From Desulforamulus profundi (GTDB taxonomy: Bacteria; Bacillota_B; Desulfotomaculia; Desulfotomaculales; Desulfotomaculaceae), in NCBI RefSeq assembly GCF_002607855.1, contig NZ_AWQQ01000091.1:19401-83400 (forward strand): 64,000 bases of DNA, written 5' to 3'. How positions within the stretch are numbered: position 1 is the stretch's first letter; each line of letters opens with the position of its first letter. The notes under the pieces are model-generated. The model worked only from the letters and a program-made list of their open reading frames with translations. It did not search any database and was not told the DNA's origin. Of this stretch, positions 8,831 through 18,143 are shown piece after piece. Made by a program: the position numbers and the translations under genes.

Positions 8831-10452
8831 TCAATCAAAAAAGATAATTTTTTGTCTCCAGTCAAATAGACGGATGGCATGATATATTTCTTTTAACAAA
8901 TCCGGTTGATATTTCATTAGGTACGGAAAGATATTGTAAACCCTTTCCTGCCACTGTCCCAGGGGATGAAGCATCGCGTTCACCTTGTTTAATTGGCGGA
9001 TGGCCACCTGATTGTTCTTGCGGTGACGCTGTTTCACTTTATCTTCAAAGGAGTCAATAACCCGCAGCAAACGTCTCAGGTTTTCTTTGCCCAGCCTTTC
9101 AGTTCCGGGTTTATACTCGCCACTTCTTTCACAATGTTTGTCTGTTTTTCTCTTAAAACAGAACGGAAATCAGCAAAAATCCCTTCTATCCCCACTTCAT
9201 CCGTTCGCTCAACGTAAGCATCGATAAATCCGCCTAAACCCGCGGGCAGCAGTCGCAGTGGAACCTGGTACTTGGTCAGCAATTTCTCCACCAGGGGTTC
9301 CACCAGGGTCATATTGGGACGTGGGTAAACAACGGGCATTTCCTGGCCAAAATGCTGAAAGATGTTCTTGAGCAGGGCAAAGTAACTGATCTCTCCGGGT
9401 CCGGCCACATAGGCCAGCACCGGCAGCAGTTCTTCTTGAACCACCGGTCGCAGGACAACATCCGGGCTGAACAACTCCGGGCTGTTCAAAGAAAGCTGCG
9501 CCAGCTGCTCTTTCTCCCAGGTGTTCACTCCTTGCCGGTCGGTGAACTGATCCTTTTTCAAATACAGCGCGGTTCTTTGGCCTTTTATATAGATAAACAA
9601 ATGCAGCTTATCTTCTTCGCTCTGTACCTGGGGTGAAAAGCCCGCCGCCGTAACCTCTTGACAGGCCCGCTGCAACAAACGGTCCACTTCCGGTGCCGTC
9701 TTTACCGCTCTGTGAAAGAGGCCGGCGGATAACCTTCTCAGAGGCGGTAGGACCGGGTTCATCAGGACCAGGCCGTCATCTTTAAAAAGAAAAGTCATTA
9801 ACCGGCCAAACCACTGGGCGAGATTTTCCGACTGCCGGGCAGTCTCTCTTAACAGGGCAAGCCCTTCCTGCTGCCATCCCACAGGAGGTGTTAATTCCTC
9901 CAGTTGCTGAAGAAACAGCGGTACCTCCTGCGGCACAGGAACATGCCCCAGGGAAAACCGACCGGCAGGCTTTTCTGTTAAGGTAATTTTTTTAGGCCCT
10001 TCGGAAGTGGGCACAAAAATATGGTTTATTTCTTCAAAATCATGATCGTCAGCGCCAATCCAGAACACCGGAACCACCGGGTGATTCAACTCTGCCGAAA
10101 GCTCTTGGGCCAGTTTGATGGCCCCCATGGCTTTATACACCGTGTACAGCGGTCCGGTCAGCAGGCCGGGCTGCTGACCGGTAACCACGGCCACCGCCAA
10201 ACCTTTTTCCAACAGGCTGATATTCTTTAAGGTTTTATCCCCGCAGCCCAGCTGCAGATTATCTTGTCTGAGGGTTTCCGCCAAAAGTTGAAGCTGTCCT
10301 TTTTTTTTAGCGGACAAATGTTTCAGACGGGCGGCAAATCCCTCTATTTGCCCGGGGTCGTAAGTAAAAAAGCGGCTGACCTCCGGAAAGTCACTAAGGT
10401 ATGCTCTACCCAGGGGCTGGGAATAGAAACCGTTGAGTTCCTGAATACGCAA
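8831..10452 (-). CDS. bshC: Putative cysteine ligase BshC (frameshifted near the 3' end)
   Basis: Reconstructed length is about 540 residues, the usual size for BshC (YllA), thought to add cysteine to GlcN-malate in bacillithiol synthesis. The main frame covers residues 1-458 with VAVVTGQQPGLLTGPLYTV, VFWIGADDHDFEEIN and VVYPRPNMT, all typical. It breaks near 9094-9103; the remaining 80 residues, starting at about LRRLLRVIDSFEDKVKQ, follow in the next frame and match the family C-terminal coiled coil. One added base restores continuity. No bshA or bshB is in the window. In strict anaerobes the role of YllA homologues is not established. Confidence 0.82.
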
Positions 10453-10523
10453 ACAAAATTCCTCCCATCACTCAAGTCCATTAAGCATTGTTTCTTTTTC
10501 TACCCGGGATTATCCTGCCTGCC

Positions 10524-11303
10524 TTACTCTTTTCTCCGTCCGGTGAAGGCGGCCAGGATGCCTCCTATAAATAGAGCAGAGTACAAAAAACCGGTGATTG
10601 AGACGATAATGGTGATAAAGACGGCAAAGCTTCCCCGGGGCGTGATGTCTCCATAACCCACACTGGTAAAAGTAATCACGGTAAAATAAAGGAGACGCAG
10701 CGGTTCGGTAACCGGTCCGGTGCCATCGATAAAGGAATAGGGGTCGGTATGGGAAACCAGCAGAATCATGGCATAAAGATTGAAAATAATGACCAGCAGC
10801 CAGGAAACAATCATTAAGACGGGAACAAAACGCCTGTCAAAATGGGCAAACATCGCTGCCGGAGCCTGCAGGCAGAAAAAAATCCCCTTGAAGATCTGGT
10901 AAAAACTTAAGCTCAGACCCGTCAGCATAATCCCTTCCACCAGGGGACCCGTCGCAGTAATGTCATTGATAACGAAGATATAGAAAAAAGGCACCAGAAC
11001 TGAATAAACGGCAGCCCTGAAAATCCTGGATTCAATTTCACAGTCAAACAGCAGTTTCTGGGTAATATACATGATGGGAGACAGCAACAGGGCCACAAAG
11101 CCCAGGGAAATCATGGTTGTTATAATACTCAGCCCGAGAATGCCCATAAGATCGGATTGGATTCTTTGGTACCAGTAGTAGAAGGACAATAACAAACCAT
11201 AGATGACCAAAAAAGTTAATAAAAGCAGGGGCATCTGGGCAATTGACCCCAGGGAATACTTGATTAACCTGGCAGCACGCCCGACCAATCGCAAAAGGCT
11301 CAC
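10524..11303 (-). CDS. Potassium channel family membrane protein
   Basis: Integral membrane protein of 259 residues with about six to seven hydrophobic helices. The last two helices flank a pore loop with TVITFTSVGYGDITPRG, which holds the K+ selectivity filter TVGYGD-type signature (here SVGYGD). No cytoplasmic RCK domain follows. The first four or five helices do not look like a voltage sensor with regular arginines. GTG start overlaps the stop of the upstream 41-aa gene in a GTGA arrangement, implying translational coupling. Confidence 0.82.
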   Translation of the reverse strand: MSLLRLVGRAARLIKYSLGSIAQMPLLLLTFLVIYGLLLSFYYWYQRIQSDLMGILGLSIITTMISLGFVALLLSPIMYITQKLLFDCEIESRIFRAAVYSVLVPFFYIFVINDITATGPLVEGIMLTGLSLSFYQIFKGIFFCLQAPAAMFAHFDRRFVPVLMIVSWLLVIIFNLYAMILLVSHTDPYSFIDGTGPVTEPLRLLYFTVITFTSVGYGDITPRGSFAVFITIIVSITGFLYSALFIGGILAAFTGRRKE

Positions 11304-11425
11304 GGCAACCAGAGGCTGTCTTCTTTGTGAGCGATGTACAGGCTGAAGGAATGAATCAAAAGCAACAACGTTCCCAGCAAACCAAACACAACCGCAAAGC
11401 TATGCAGCATTTCCAACAGGCCCAC
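11300..11425 (-). CDS. Small single-helix membrane protein coupled to the channel gene, 41 aa
   Basis: GTG start with AGGGGGTG upstream; 41 codons ending in TGA that overlaps the channel start. The product has one hydrophobic helix (about residues 7-29) and a short tail ending EDSLWLP. Size and coupling suggest either an accessory subunit or a translational leader for the channel. The overlapping open frame can be read further upstream, but no RBS supports that. No family recognised. Confidence 0.5.
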   Translation of the reverse strand: MGLLEMLHSFAVVFGLLGTLLLLIHSFSLYIAHKEDSLWLP

Positions 11426-11570
11426 GTCAGCACCCCCTGCCCGCTCCTTTGTTTTAACTATATTCCGGGCAGAGGACAAGTTAGAATCAGAAAAACCCGA
11501 CTGTTCGCGAACCCGTAAACCTATTGGACATAGTCTTCCCGGGGTGCCGCAACCCATTGAAAAAAGCAAA

Positions 11571-11592
11571 AAACCGGGAAATCCCGGTTTAA
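11571..11592 (-). terminator. Terminator after the FmdB-type gene
   Basis: Stem AAACCGGGA/TCCCGGTTT followed on the minus strand by TTTGCTTTTTTC. Confidence 0.8.
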
Positions 11593-11628
11593 CAAAGTGT
11601 AGTTACGGACCGTAACTTCTTAGATGCC

Positions 11629-11844
11629 TCAGCCGCCGGAACCGCAGCCGTCCGCCTTGGGCGCGCTGCAGGAACCGCTGTCTGCCGGTTTGCCTACGGA
11701 ACTGGGCAGAAAAGGAGCGGATATCTTTTTCTCGACATCCTCACTGGCGCATTCGGGACACTTGATTTGTTCCTCACGACCGGCCAGTAGAAGTTTCTCA
11801 AAAAATTTGCCACAGGCTCTACAGGAAAATTCAAAAATAGGCAT
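11629..11844 (-). CDS. FmdB family zinc ribbon protein
   Basis: Small protein of 71 residues starting MPIFEFSCRACGKFFE, the hallmark of FmdB-type putative regulators. Two CxxC knuckles (CRAC, CPEC) about 21 residues apart form a zinc ribbon. The C-terminal half is Ser/Gly/Pro-rich and ends DGCGSGG, with two extra Cys. The start at 11844 has GGAGGTGAG upstream. Members are found beside many pathways; the original link to formamidase does not prove function here. Monocistronic between terminators. Confidence 0.88.
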   Translation of the reverse strand: MPIFEFSCRACGKFFEKLLLAGREEQIKCPECASEDVEKKISAPFLPSSVGKPADSGSCSAPKADGCGSGG

Positions 11845-11977
11845 GTTCTCACCTCCGATCATTGCTCAACGAACATAGGTTATTCGACATGATCCGTAAA
11901 ATTCCTTCTGTTCGGACAGACCCAATCATTAGTATTGCCAGTGTTGCGGGCAGAAGTAACCGTTTATGGAAAAAATA

Positions 11978-12009
11978 AAATCCACGGTTGCTCAAAGAAC
12001 CGCGGATTT
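11978..12009 (-). terminator. Terminator after the 148-aa hypothetical gene
   Basis: Imperfect 12-bp stem AAATCCACGGTT/AACCGCGGATTT followed on the minus strand by TTATTTTTTCC. Confidence 0.8.
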
Positions 12010-12013
12010 ACTA

Positions 12014-12460
12014 TTAACGATATTTTCTGATCAGGCGCTCCAGGTCATCCAGGAACTCATTCATTTTATTGGGATTTTGCTGGATAAATCTCTCCAATTG
12101 TTCTTTCACCTGTTTTTCACGTTCATCTTTAACATCCATTGTTTGAACGGTTGTGTAAGACTGCTGCGTTTGAGACGACGTTTGTGTGTGATTGGGGTTG
12201 GTATAGCTGATGGTTGCATCCTGTTGAACGGTTTCATGGACCGGCTGGGTAGTGCAATCGGTATTGGGCGCCGTCAGGGAAAGCATGGAAGTTTCAAAGT
12301 TATGCATTTCACCCCGGATCACGGAAAGTGAATTTCGGGTGGCCTCCAGGATGTGGGCAAAGACTTCAAGCTGTTTTTCCAGCCCCGGATTGGCGCTGTT
12401 GAACAAAGTAAGTCCAAAGAGCGCAGCCCGCGGGTCCCTGAAGGGTGGAAATCTAAACAT
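12014..12460 (-). CDS. Hypothetical protein, 148 aa, Thr/Gln-rich linker
   Basis: Soluble protein with ATG and AAAGGAG upstream. Three parts are visible: a hydrophobic, partly helical N-terminus (about 1-60) with RFPPFRDPRAALFGL; a low-complexity Thr/Gln/Ser linker (about 65-105); and a charged amphipathic C-terminal helix (about 108-148) with VKEQLERFIQQNPNKMNEFL. It is similar in style to small spore-surface or self-assembling proteins, but that is only an impression. No family recognised; own terminator. Confidence 0.6.
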   Translation of the reverse strand: MFRFPPFRDPRAALFGLTLFNSANPGLEKQLEVFAHILEATRNSLSVIRGEMHNFETSMLSLTAPNTDCTTQPVHETVQQDATISYTNPNHTQTSSQTQQSYTTVQTMDVKDEREKQVKEQLERFIQQNPNKMNEFLDDLERLIRKYR

Positions 12461-12567
12461 ACTCTCTAACTCCTTTCACATAAAACATTTTTATTTTTCA
12501 TAATACGTTTCAGACCGTCAATAGGTCACAAATTTTTCCATAAAGTCGGTTGTACCTTTAAATTGTT

Positions 12568-13663
12568 TTACAGCTGCTTCTGATAGACCCGGAATTTTTT
12601 ATTTACTTTACTGCCCACGGCAGAGGTAAGAATACTGTTCATGTCTTTGTTAGAGTCCATAATCAGCGAAAGTTCTGCCTGGCGGTAACCTTTTCTGATA
12701 ACGGTCTCCATCGCCCTGTCGATTAACAATGCCACCACTCCCCGGCGGCGGTATTCCGGAACCACTGCCAGCACCCCGACCCGCAGGATGCCGGTCTGCC
12801 CCATCCCTGGAGGGCCGTGAGAAAGCCGGACTGCCGGGCGGCCCGGAGCTGCGGTCCCAAATCGGGCATCATCAGGCAGACGCCCACTGTTTTATGCTCC
12901 ACTTCGCAAAAGGTCAGCATTTCCGGAGCCGTATAATTCTTTAAACCGGCTAAAAAATGAGCCGCCTCCTCCTGATCCATGGGAACAAAACCCCACTGGT
13001 TTGTCATGGCTTCATTGAGTATATCGGCCAGTCTTTTTCCTTCCCTCCAGGGGTCATTGAGATTGATTGGACGCAGATGCAAACCGGGAATCCTGCTCAC
13101 TCTTTTGGCCACGGTTTTTAGTTTGCCGCGTTCCCTGGTAAATTCCGGCAGCCAGAGATAAGAATATAAGTCCAGCAACTGGGAAAAACCGTTTTCTTCC
13201 AACAGTTCTGAATAGTAGGGGGGTTATAAGGCATCATCACTTGAGGGGGTCGGTCAAAGCCCTCCACCAGCAAGCCCACCTGCTGTGAAGTATTTAATGT
13301 GGCCGGCCCCTGCACCAGACTTTTCCCTCGCTCCACAAGACTTTGGCAGGCCGCCTTGAGGAGCTCCCGGGCTACTTCAGAACGGTTAACCGATTCAAAA
13401 CAGCCAAACAAGCCCATTCTTTCATCTGCCAGCAGGTCGTCGGTGATGGCCGCGATACGCCCAACGGGTTTTTTATCCTCCATGGCCAGAAAGCATTCCG
13501 GGTGCACATGCCTTAACAGGGGATTGGCCTGCGGGTTGAACATCTGTCTCTCGCTGTCCCGGGGAAACGGTGTCCAGAGCGGGTCCTGGGCATAGATCCG
13601 CCAGGGGACTTCAAAAAATCTTTGCCATTGGCCCTGGCCGCTTACTTTAACAATTTCCAACAA
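12568..13663 (-). CDS. YghO-like N-acetyltransferase family protein (two frameshifts)
   Basis: Reconstructed protein of about 366 residues. The N-terminal part (FFEVPWRIYAQDPLWTPFPR, then FLAMEDKKPVGRIAAI) and the centre (PATLNTSQQVGLLVEGFD, then VMMPYNPP) follow the E. coli YghO-like family, which carries a divergent GNAT fold. The C-terminal part has the acetyl-CoA loop GVLAVVPEYRRRGVVALL. The frame breaks in the G6 run at 13218-13223 and again near 12805; one added base at each point restores a continuous protein. TTG start at 13663 with GGAGG eight bases upstream. Substrate unknown. Confidence 0.72.
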
Positions 13664-13779
13664 AATAAATTCCTCCAAAAGTTTCTTATAACTGCATTTT
13701 ATGTTTTCCCCCCCGGTATGGTGCCACGACAAAATACCTGCCGGCATTTTATGTAAACATAAATTTAACAATGGGTTGC

Positions 13780-13809
13780 TTGACATTTGAGATTTAAAAT
13801 GTTTATAAT
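13780..13809 (+). promoter_or_regulatory. Sigma-A promoter of the proBA T-box leader
   Basis: TTGACA at 13780-13785 and TATAAT at 13804-13809, spacing 18 bases, both perfect consensus. It lies about 25 bases before the structured leader. Confidence 0.85.
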
Positions 13810-13832
13810 TGATCCAACAAAAAAATATCCAG

Positions 13833-14062
13833 GCAATGATGGAGAGCAGTAAAAATCCGAGGTCTGATAGAGAGTGGAACTCAGCGGCTGGAAGGTTCCT
13901 CAGGCTATGATTTTGAAATCCCGCTCCGGAGCTGTTCGGGAATAAACCGGACCGGTGGCCTCCGATACAGGGCAGCAAGTGAATGCATATTTTTCGTGCA
14001 TTAATGAAGGTGGTACCGCGAAAGTCAACCCTTTCGTCCTTTGAGACGAAAGGGTTTTTGTT
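13833..14062 (+). promoter_or_regulatory. T-box riboswitch (probably tRNA-Pro) upstream of proBA
   Basis: The conserved T-box AAGGTGGTACCGCG lies at 14007-14020. A terminator stem CCCTTTCGTC (14029-14038) and GACGAAAGGG (14045-14054) with a T run follows, and the T-box can compete with it as an antiterminator. Upstream is a long stem I region with AGAGAG and GGCTGGAAG elements. In the likely specifier loop the sequence reads AAATCCCGCTCC, where CCC or CCG would be a proline codon. That fits control of proline synthesis by uncharged tRNA-Pro. The exact specifier triplet is inferred. Confidence 0.9.
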
Positions 14063-14086
14063 TTTCCAGATAAGGGGGCTGCAAAA

Positions 14087-15187
14087 TTGGAACATTACAA
14101 ACGAATTGTCATTAAAATCGGCAGCAGCAGCCTGACAAACAGCCGCGGGTTGTTGGATCAATCCCGCATGATGGCATTGGCCGGCGCCATTGCCGAACTT
14201 TTCCGCAGGGGCTGGCAGCCGGTCCTGGTGTCTTCGGGCGCGGTGGCTGCCGGTCTGGGTCAGCTGGGTTGGAGCCGGTCCAACCTGACCATGCCGGAGA
14301 GGCAGGCGGCGGCTTCCGTTGGGCAAGGCCTGCTGATGGAAAAATACAACGAGTTATTCCTGGCCCGGGGGATTCAGGTGGGTCAGGTGCTGCTGACCAA
14401 AGAGGATTTGGCGGGCCGGCGCCGGTATCTTAATGCCCGCAATACGTTAAATGTATTGCTGAACCGGCGTGTATTGCCCATTGTTAATGAAAACGACACC
14501 GTGGCCTTTGCCGAAATCCGCTTTGGGGATAACGATACCTTGAGCGCTCTGGTGGCCGGGCTGGTGGAGGCGGAACTTCTGATTATCCTGACGGACATTG
14601 ACGGTCTTTACAGCGGAGACCCCCGGAAAGACCCCACCGCCAGGCTGATACCGGTGGTCCGGCAGGTGGATGAAAGCATTGTGCAGGCAGCCGGCGGCAG
14701 CGGCACTCCGGTGGGTACCGGCGGCATGCGCACCAAGCTGGCCGCCGCCCGTATCGCGGCCCGCAGCGGCTTGCGCACCGTGGTGGCCAGCGGCAAAGAC
14801 CCGGCCGTTATTCTGTCCCTTGCTGCGGGAGAAGCGGTGGGTACCTGTTTTGAGCCCTCCCCTCACTCCCTGCGCAGCCGTAAGCAGTGGATTGCCTTTG
14901 GCAGCGTGGCCAGGGGGACCTTAACCATTGACCGGGGCGCCGTGAAGGCCCTGACGGAGGGCAACAAGAGTCTTCTGGCAGTGGGCGTTACCGGGGTGAG
15001 GGGAAACTTCCCGGCCGGCAGCGTGGTGGTTGTGGAAGATGACCGGGGGGTCGAGCTGGCCAGGGGAATTACCAACCTCTCCTCCGATGACCTGCGGCTG
15101 GTCATTAAAAACCCCGGACGGGGTTTGGAAGTCATTAATCGAGACTGGTTAGTCTGCGAAAGGAGTTTTTCCACATGTCAATCGTGA
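14087..15187 (+). CDS. proB: Glutamate 5-kinase
   Basis: First enzyme of proline synthesis: ATP-dependent phosphorylation of glutamate to gamma-glutamyl phosphate. Residues 1-255 are the amino acid kinase domain with IVIKIGSSSLT, VSSGAVAAG, NENDTVAF and GTGGMRTKLAAARIA. Residues about 275-355 are the PUA domain with RGTLTIDRGAVKAL. Length 366 is normal. TTG start with AAGGGGGC upstream, directly after the T-box terminator. The 3' end overlaps the proA start by 13 bases, so the two are translationally coupled. Confidence 0.95.
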   Translation: MEHYKRIVIKIGSSSLTNSRGLLDQSRMMALAGAIAELFRRGWQPVLVSSGAVAAGLGQLGWSRSNLTMPERQAAASVGQGLLMEKYNELFLARGIQVGQVLLTKEDLAGRRRYLNARNTLNVLLNRRVLPIVNENDTVAFAEIRFGDNDTLSALVAGLVEAELLIILTDIDGLYSGDPRKDPTARLIPVVRQVDESIVQAAGGSGTPVGTGGMRTKLAAARIAARSGLRTVVASGKDPAVILSLAAGEAVGTCFEPSPHSLRSRKQWIAFGSVARGTLTIDRGAVKALTEGNKSLLAVGVTGVRGNFPAGSVVVVEDDRGVELARGITNLSSDDLRLVIKNPGRGLEVINRDWLVCERSFSTCQS

Positions 15188-16421
15188 GAGAACTTGCCAG
15201 GCAGGCAAAGGTAGCCTCCAGAAAGCTGGCAATCCTTGAACCGCAAGCGAAAAACGATGCGTTGCTGACGGTGGCCCGGCAGCTCCTGGCGGACCGGGAA
15301 AGCATCCTGTGCGCCAATGAAATCGACCTGGAAAACGGCCGGCAGGCCGGCCTCAGCCCCTCCCTGCTGGACCGCCTGGCCCTTACCGCCGCCCGCATCG
15401 AGGATATGGTGGAAGGCATCAAACAGGTGGTGGAACTGGAAGACCCGGTGGGCCAGGTGATGGAATCCTGGAGCAGGCCCAATGGTTTAAATATTGCCAA
15501 AATCCGGGTTCCCATGGGTGTGGTGGGCATGGTTTATGAAGCCCGCCCCAACGTGACGGTGGACACCTGTGCCCTTTGTTTAAAGGCCGGCAGCGCAGTG
15601 CTTCTGAGAGGCAGTTCCAGCGCCCTCAACAGCAACCGGGCACTGGTGGCCTCCATCAAGAAGGGGCTGGAGGGCACCGCCATTCCGGCGGCGGCCGTAC
15701 AATTTATCGATATCGGGGACCGGCATGCGGTGGATGAAATGCTCCGGCTGAACGGCCTGCTGGACCTGGTCATTCCCCGGGGCGGCGCCGGGCTTATCCG
15801 ACGGGTGGTGGAAACCGCCACGGTGCCGGTCATTGAGACCGGGGTTGGCAATTGTCACGTTTATGTCGACAAAGAAGCAGATCCTTCCATGGCCCTGGAA
15901 ATTATTCTCAATGCCAAGTGCCAGCGCTACGGGGTTTGCAACGCGGCAGAAACCCTCCTGGTACACTGGGAGATTGCCCCGTCCTGGCTGCCGGGGGCAG
16001 TGCAGGCCCTGCGGGACAGAGGTGTGGAAGTTCGGGGTTGTCCCGCTACCTTGAAGATGGTGCCCGAAGTAAAACCGGCGGAGGAAAGCGACTGGGCCAC
16101 AGAGTTCCTGGCGCCCGTTCTGGCGGTGAAAATCGTGGCAGATTTACCCGAGGCCCTGGATCATATTCAAACCTATGGCACCGGCACTCAGAGAGCATTG
16201 TCACCGGTAACCAGGATACCGCAGCGGAGTTTTTGCGGCAGGTGGATGCTGCTGCGGTTTACCATAATGCTTCCACCCGCTTTACAGACGGGTTTCAATA
16301 CGGCTTTGGCGCTGAAATCGGCATCAGCACCCAAAAACTGCACGCCCGGGGACCCATGGGCCTCAGGGAATTAACCAGCTATAAATATGTCGTCAGAGGA
16401 ACCGGTCAGGTCCGTTCCTGA
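15175..16421 (+). CDS. proA: Glutamate-5-semialdehyde dehydrogenase (frameshifted)
   Basis: Reduces gamma-glutamyl phosphate to glutamate semialdehyde with NADPH. The main frame has [46 protein letters not shown] and the catalytic Cys in [17 protein letters not shown]. It breaks near 16180, after QTYGTG; the missing end [20 protein letters not shown] through [20 protein letters not shown] lies in the next frame and ends at 16421. One added base gives 415 residues, the usual ProA length. A probable sequencing indel rather than decay, since proB and proC are intact. Confidence 0.92.
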
Positions 16422-16439
16422 CGGAAGGAGGGTTCAAGC

Positions 16440-17285
16440 ATGCTGGAAGGAAAAACCTTCTTTTTTATAGGCGCCGGCAACATCTGTGAATCAATGGTGA
16501 AAGGACTGCTGTCCGCCGGGATGGTCCGCCCCGGCGAAATCCGGGTCTCCAACCGGAGCAACGGGGAGCGGTTGAATTTCCTGCGCAACTATTACGGCAT
16601 CGTGCCGGTTACCGATAAGAAAACGGCGGCCGGTGAGTCAGACGTCATTATTTTGGCCATAAAACCCCAGGATATTTTCCCGGCCCTGGAGGAATTGGCC
16701 GGCTCCATTAAAGAAAACCAGCTGGTCATTTCCGTGCTGGCGGGGATTCCCACTTCCCTGATTGAGGACGGCCTGGGCGTTGAAGTGGCTGTGGTGCGGG
16801 CGATGCCCAATACCTCCTGTGCGGTGCTAGAATCGGCCACAGGTCTCAGCGCCGGCCGCTACACCGGCCCGGAGCAGCTCAGGCTGGCAGAAGAAGTGTT
16901 TCGCATGGTAGGTGAAGTGGTCATTGTGGAAGAAAGCCTGCTGGATGCGGTGACGGGTCTGTCCGGCAGCGGTCCCGCTTACATCTATTACCTGGTGGAG
17001 GCCATGGAAAAGGCCGGCGAATCCGCCGGCATCCCCAGGGAACTAGCCCGGCCCCTGGTCTTGAAGACACTGATGGGGGCCGCCAAAATGCTGCTGGAAA
17101 CAGGTGAGAAACCCGAGGTTTTGCGGCGTCAGGTGGCATCGCCCAACGGCACAACCATGGCCGGGATCAATGAATTAAACAAGGGGAATTTTCAAACCAC
17201 CATCCGCAAAGCCATTTTACGGGCCACCCACCGCTCCCAGGAACTGGGCCGCATAATTGTGGAAAAACAGTATGCCCACCAGTAA
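16440..17285 (+). CDS. proC: Pyrroline-5-carboxylate reductase
   Basis: Last step of proline synthesis: NAD(P)H-dependent reduction of P5C to proline. 281 residues, slightly longer than the usual 265-275. The N-terminal Rossmann motif is FIGAGNICESMVKGLL. The C-terminal P5CR dimerisation domain has DAVTGLSGSGPAYIYYLVEA and VASPNGTTMAGI. ATG with GGAAGGAGGG upstream, 18 bases after proA. It completes a full glutamate-to-proline operon under one T-box. Confidence 0.95.
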   Translation: MLEGKTFFFIGAGNICESMVKGLLSAGMVRPGEIRVSNRSNGERLNFLRNYYGIVPVTDKKTAAGESDVIILAIKPQDIFPALEELAGSIKENQLVISVLAGIPTSLIEDGLGVEVAVVRAMPNTSCAVLESATGLSAGRYTGPEQLRLAEEVFRMVGEVVIVEESLLDAVTGLSGSGPAYIYYLVEAMEKAGESAGIPRELARPLVLKTLMGAAKMLLETGEKPEVLRRQVASPNGTTMAGINELNKGNFQTTIRKAILRATHRSQELGRIIVEKQYAHQ

Positions 17286-17354
17286 TTGACAAAGCATGAC
17301 GGGTTTAAAGCCGCCACCCGGGTCGCAAGCTAATCCCTGAGGGGGTGAGCTGCA

Positions 17355-17447
17355 TTGGAAGAAAAAGCAACCAGGGAACTGAAAGAGTCCGTACAGGTTA
17401 TTTACAAGGACAAAAAAACCACCCCTGCCCCCACTGAAAAAAATTAA
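17355..17447 (+). CDS. Possible 30-aa polar peptide
   Basis: TTG start with GGGGGTGAG upstream; 30 codons of a charged, Pro/Thr-ended peptide beginning MEEKATRELKESVQVIYKDK. It lies between proC and a terminator, so it could be the last cistron of the proline transcript. The RBS sits inside a predicted hairpin (GCAAGCT...AGCTGC, CCC/GGG inner pair), which may limit translation. No homologue recalled; moderate doubt that it is a gene. Confidence 0.4.
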   Translation: MEEKATRELKESVQVIYKDKKTTPAPTEKN

Positions 17448-17505
17448 ATCCAGATGTTTTCACCTTTTTTTTAAATGTTAATTTAAAAATGTTGACATGA
17501 AAGTT

Positions 17506-17528
17506 AAACCCCGCATGGCGGGGTTTTG
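17506..17528 (+). terminator. Terminator after the proline operon
   Basis: Stem AAACCCCGC/GCGGGGTTT with a 3-base loop and a following TTTTGTCTGTTT. It lies between convergent genes; the minus-strand U tract is weak. Confidence 0.85.
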
Positions 17529-17533
17529 TCTGT

Positions 17534-17955
17534 TTACTTGATAAGTGTCACAGGAACATCTACATTGGCCACAACCTTGGCACTGACGCTGCCCAGGACC
17601 CAGCCGGTCAAACCTGACAGCCCCCTTCTGCCATGATAACCTTGTCAATCCCCTGCTCTTTTACCAAATCGATAATCACTTCAGCAGGATCACCGGATCC
17701 CAAAACGGTGTTGACCTGAATGCCCTCGGCGTCAAACAGGGCCTTTGCCTTATTCAAACTGCCCCTAAAGAAATCCTGGCAGGCGTTGAGGACTTCGATG
17801 GGGTTGGCCACAAAATCCCGGGCAAAGGGAGCGTCGTTGCAAGCCACCGTTAAAATGGTAATGTCATAGGAGCTGTGGGTTTTGGCCAAATTCAGCGCAT
17901 ATTGAACTGCATTGTGGGAAGCGTCCGAGCCATCAAAAGGTACCAGTATTTTCAT
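17534..17955 (-). CDS. Universal stress protein UspA family (frameshifted)
   Basis: Cytosolic nucleotide-binding UspA-fold protein, reconstructed to 140 residues. The start MKILVPFDGSDASHNAVQYA is typical. The first frame ends early after DKVIM; in the next frame the sequence continues with GRRGLSGLTGWVLGSVS and VVANVDVPVTLIK, which carries the GxxG-9x-G(S/T) ATP-binding signature. One G is missing near 17634. With it restored the protein is complete and probably ATP-binding. ATG with GAAAGGGG upstream. Confidence 0.88.
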
Positions 17956-18112
17956 TTTGGTTCCCCTTTCATTTCTTTTTATTTTTTATTATAGGACATG
18001 TGGGACATCCTTGCATTATTTATGCGAATATTTAGCAAAATATTCATTTATGCGTCATACTTTCTTAATAAGACTATCAGGCACCAGTCCACTACAGCGT
18101 AGAACAGAGCCC

Positions 18113-18143
18113 AATTACTTAGGTACCTGGTACCTAAGTAATT
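18113..18143. repeat. Perfect 31-bp palindrome overlapping the lysC stop
   Basis: Arms AATTACTTAGGTACC and GGTACCTAAGTAATT flank a single T. The lysC stop codon (18134-18136) is inside the right arm. No T run follows on the minus strand, so it is not a classic intrinsic terminator; it may stabilise or process the 3' end of the operon mRNA. Confidence 0.8.

Noticed and set aside
13118..14326. A 402-codon open frame on the minus strand across the T-box and into proB
   Set aside because: Its upstream third runs antisense through the T-box and proB and has no protein-like composition; only the part below 13663 is the acetyltransferase gene.
17286..17354. A known riboswitch class between proC and the 30-aa ORF
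   Set aside because: Only one hairpin with a bulge was found; no conserved core of a known class matched.
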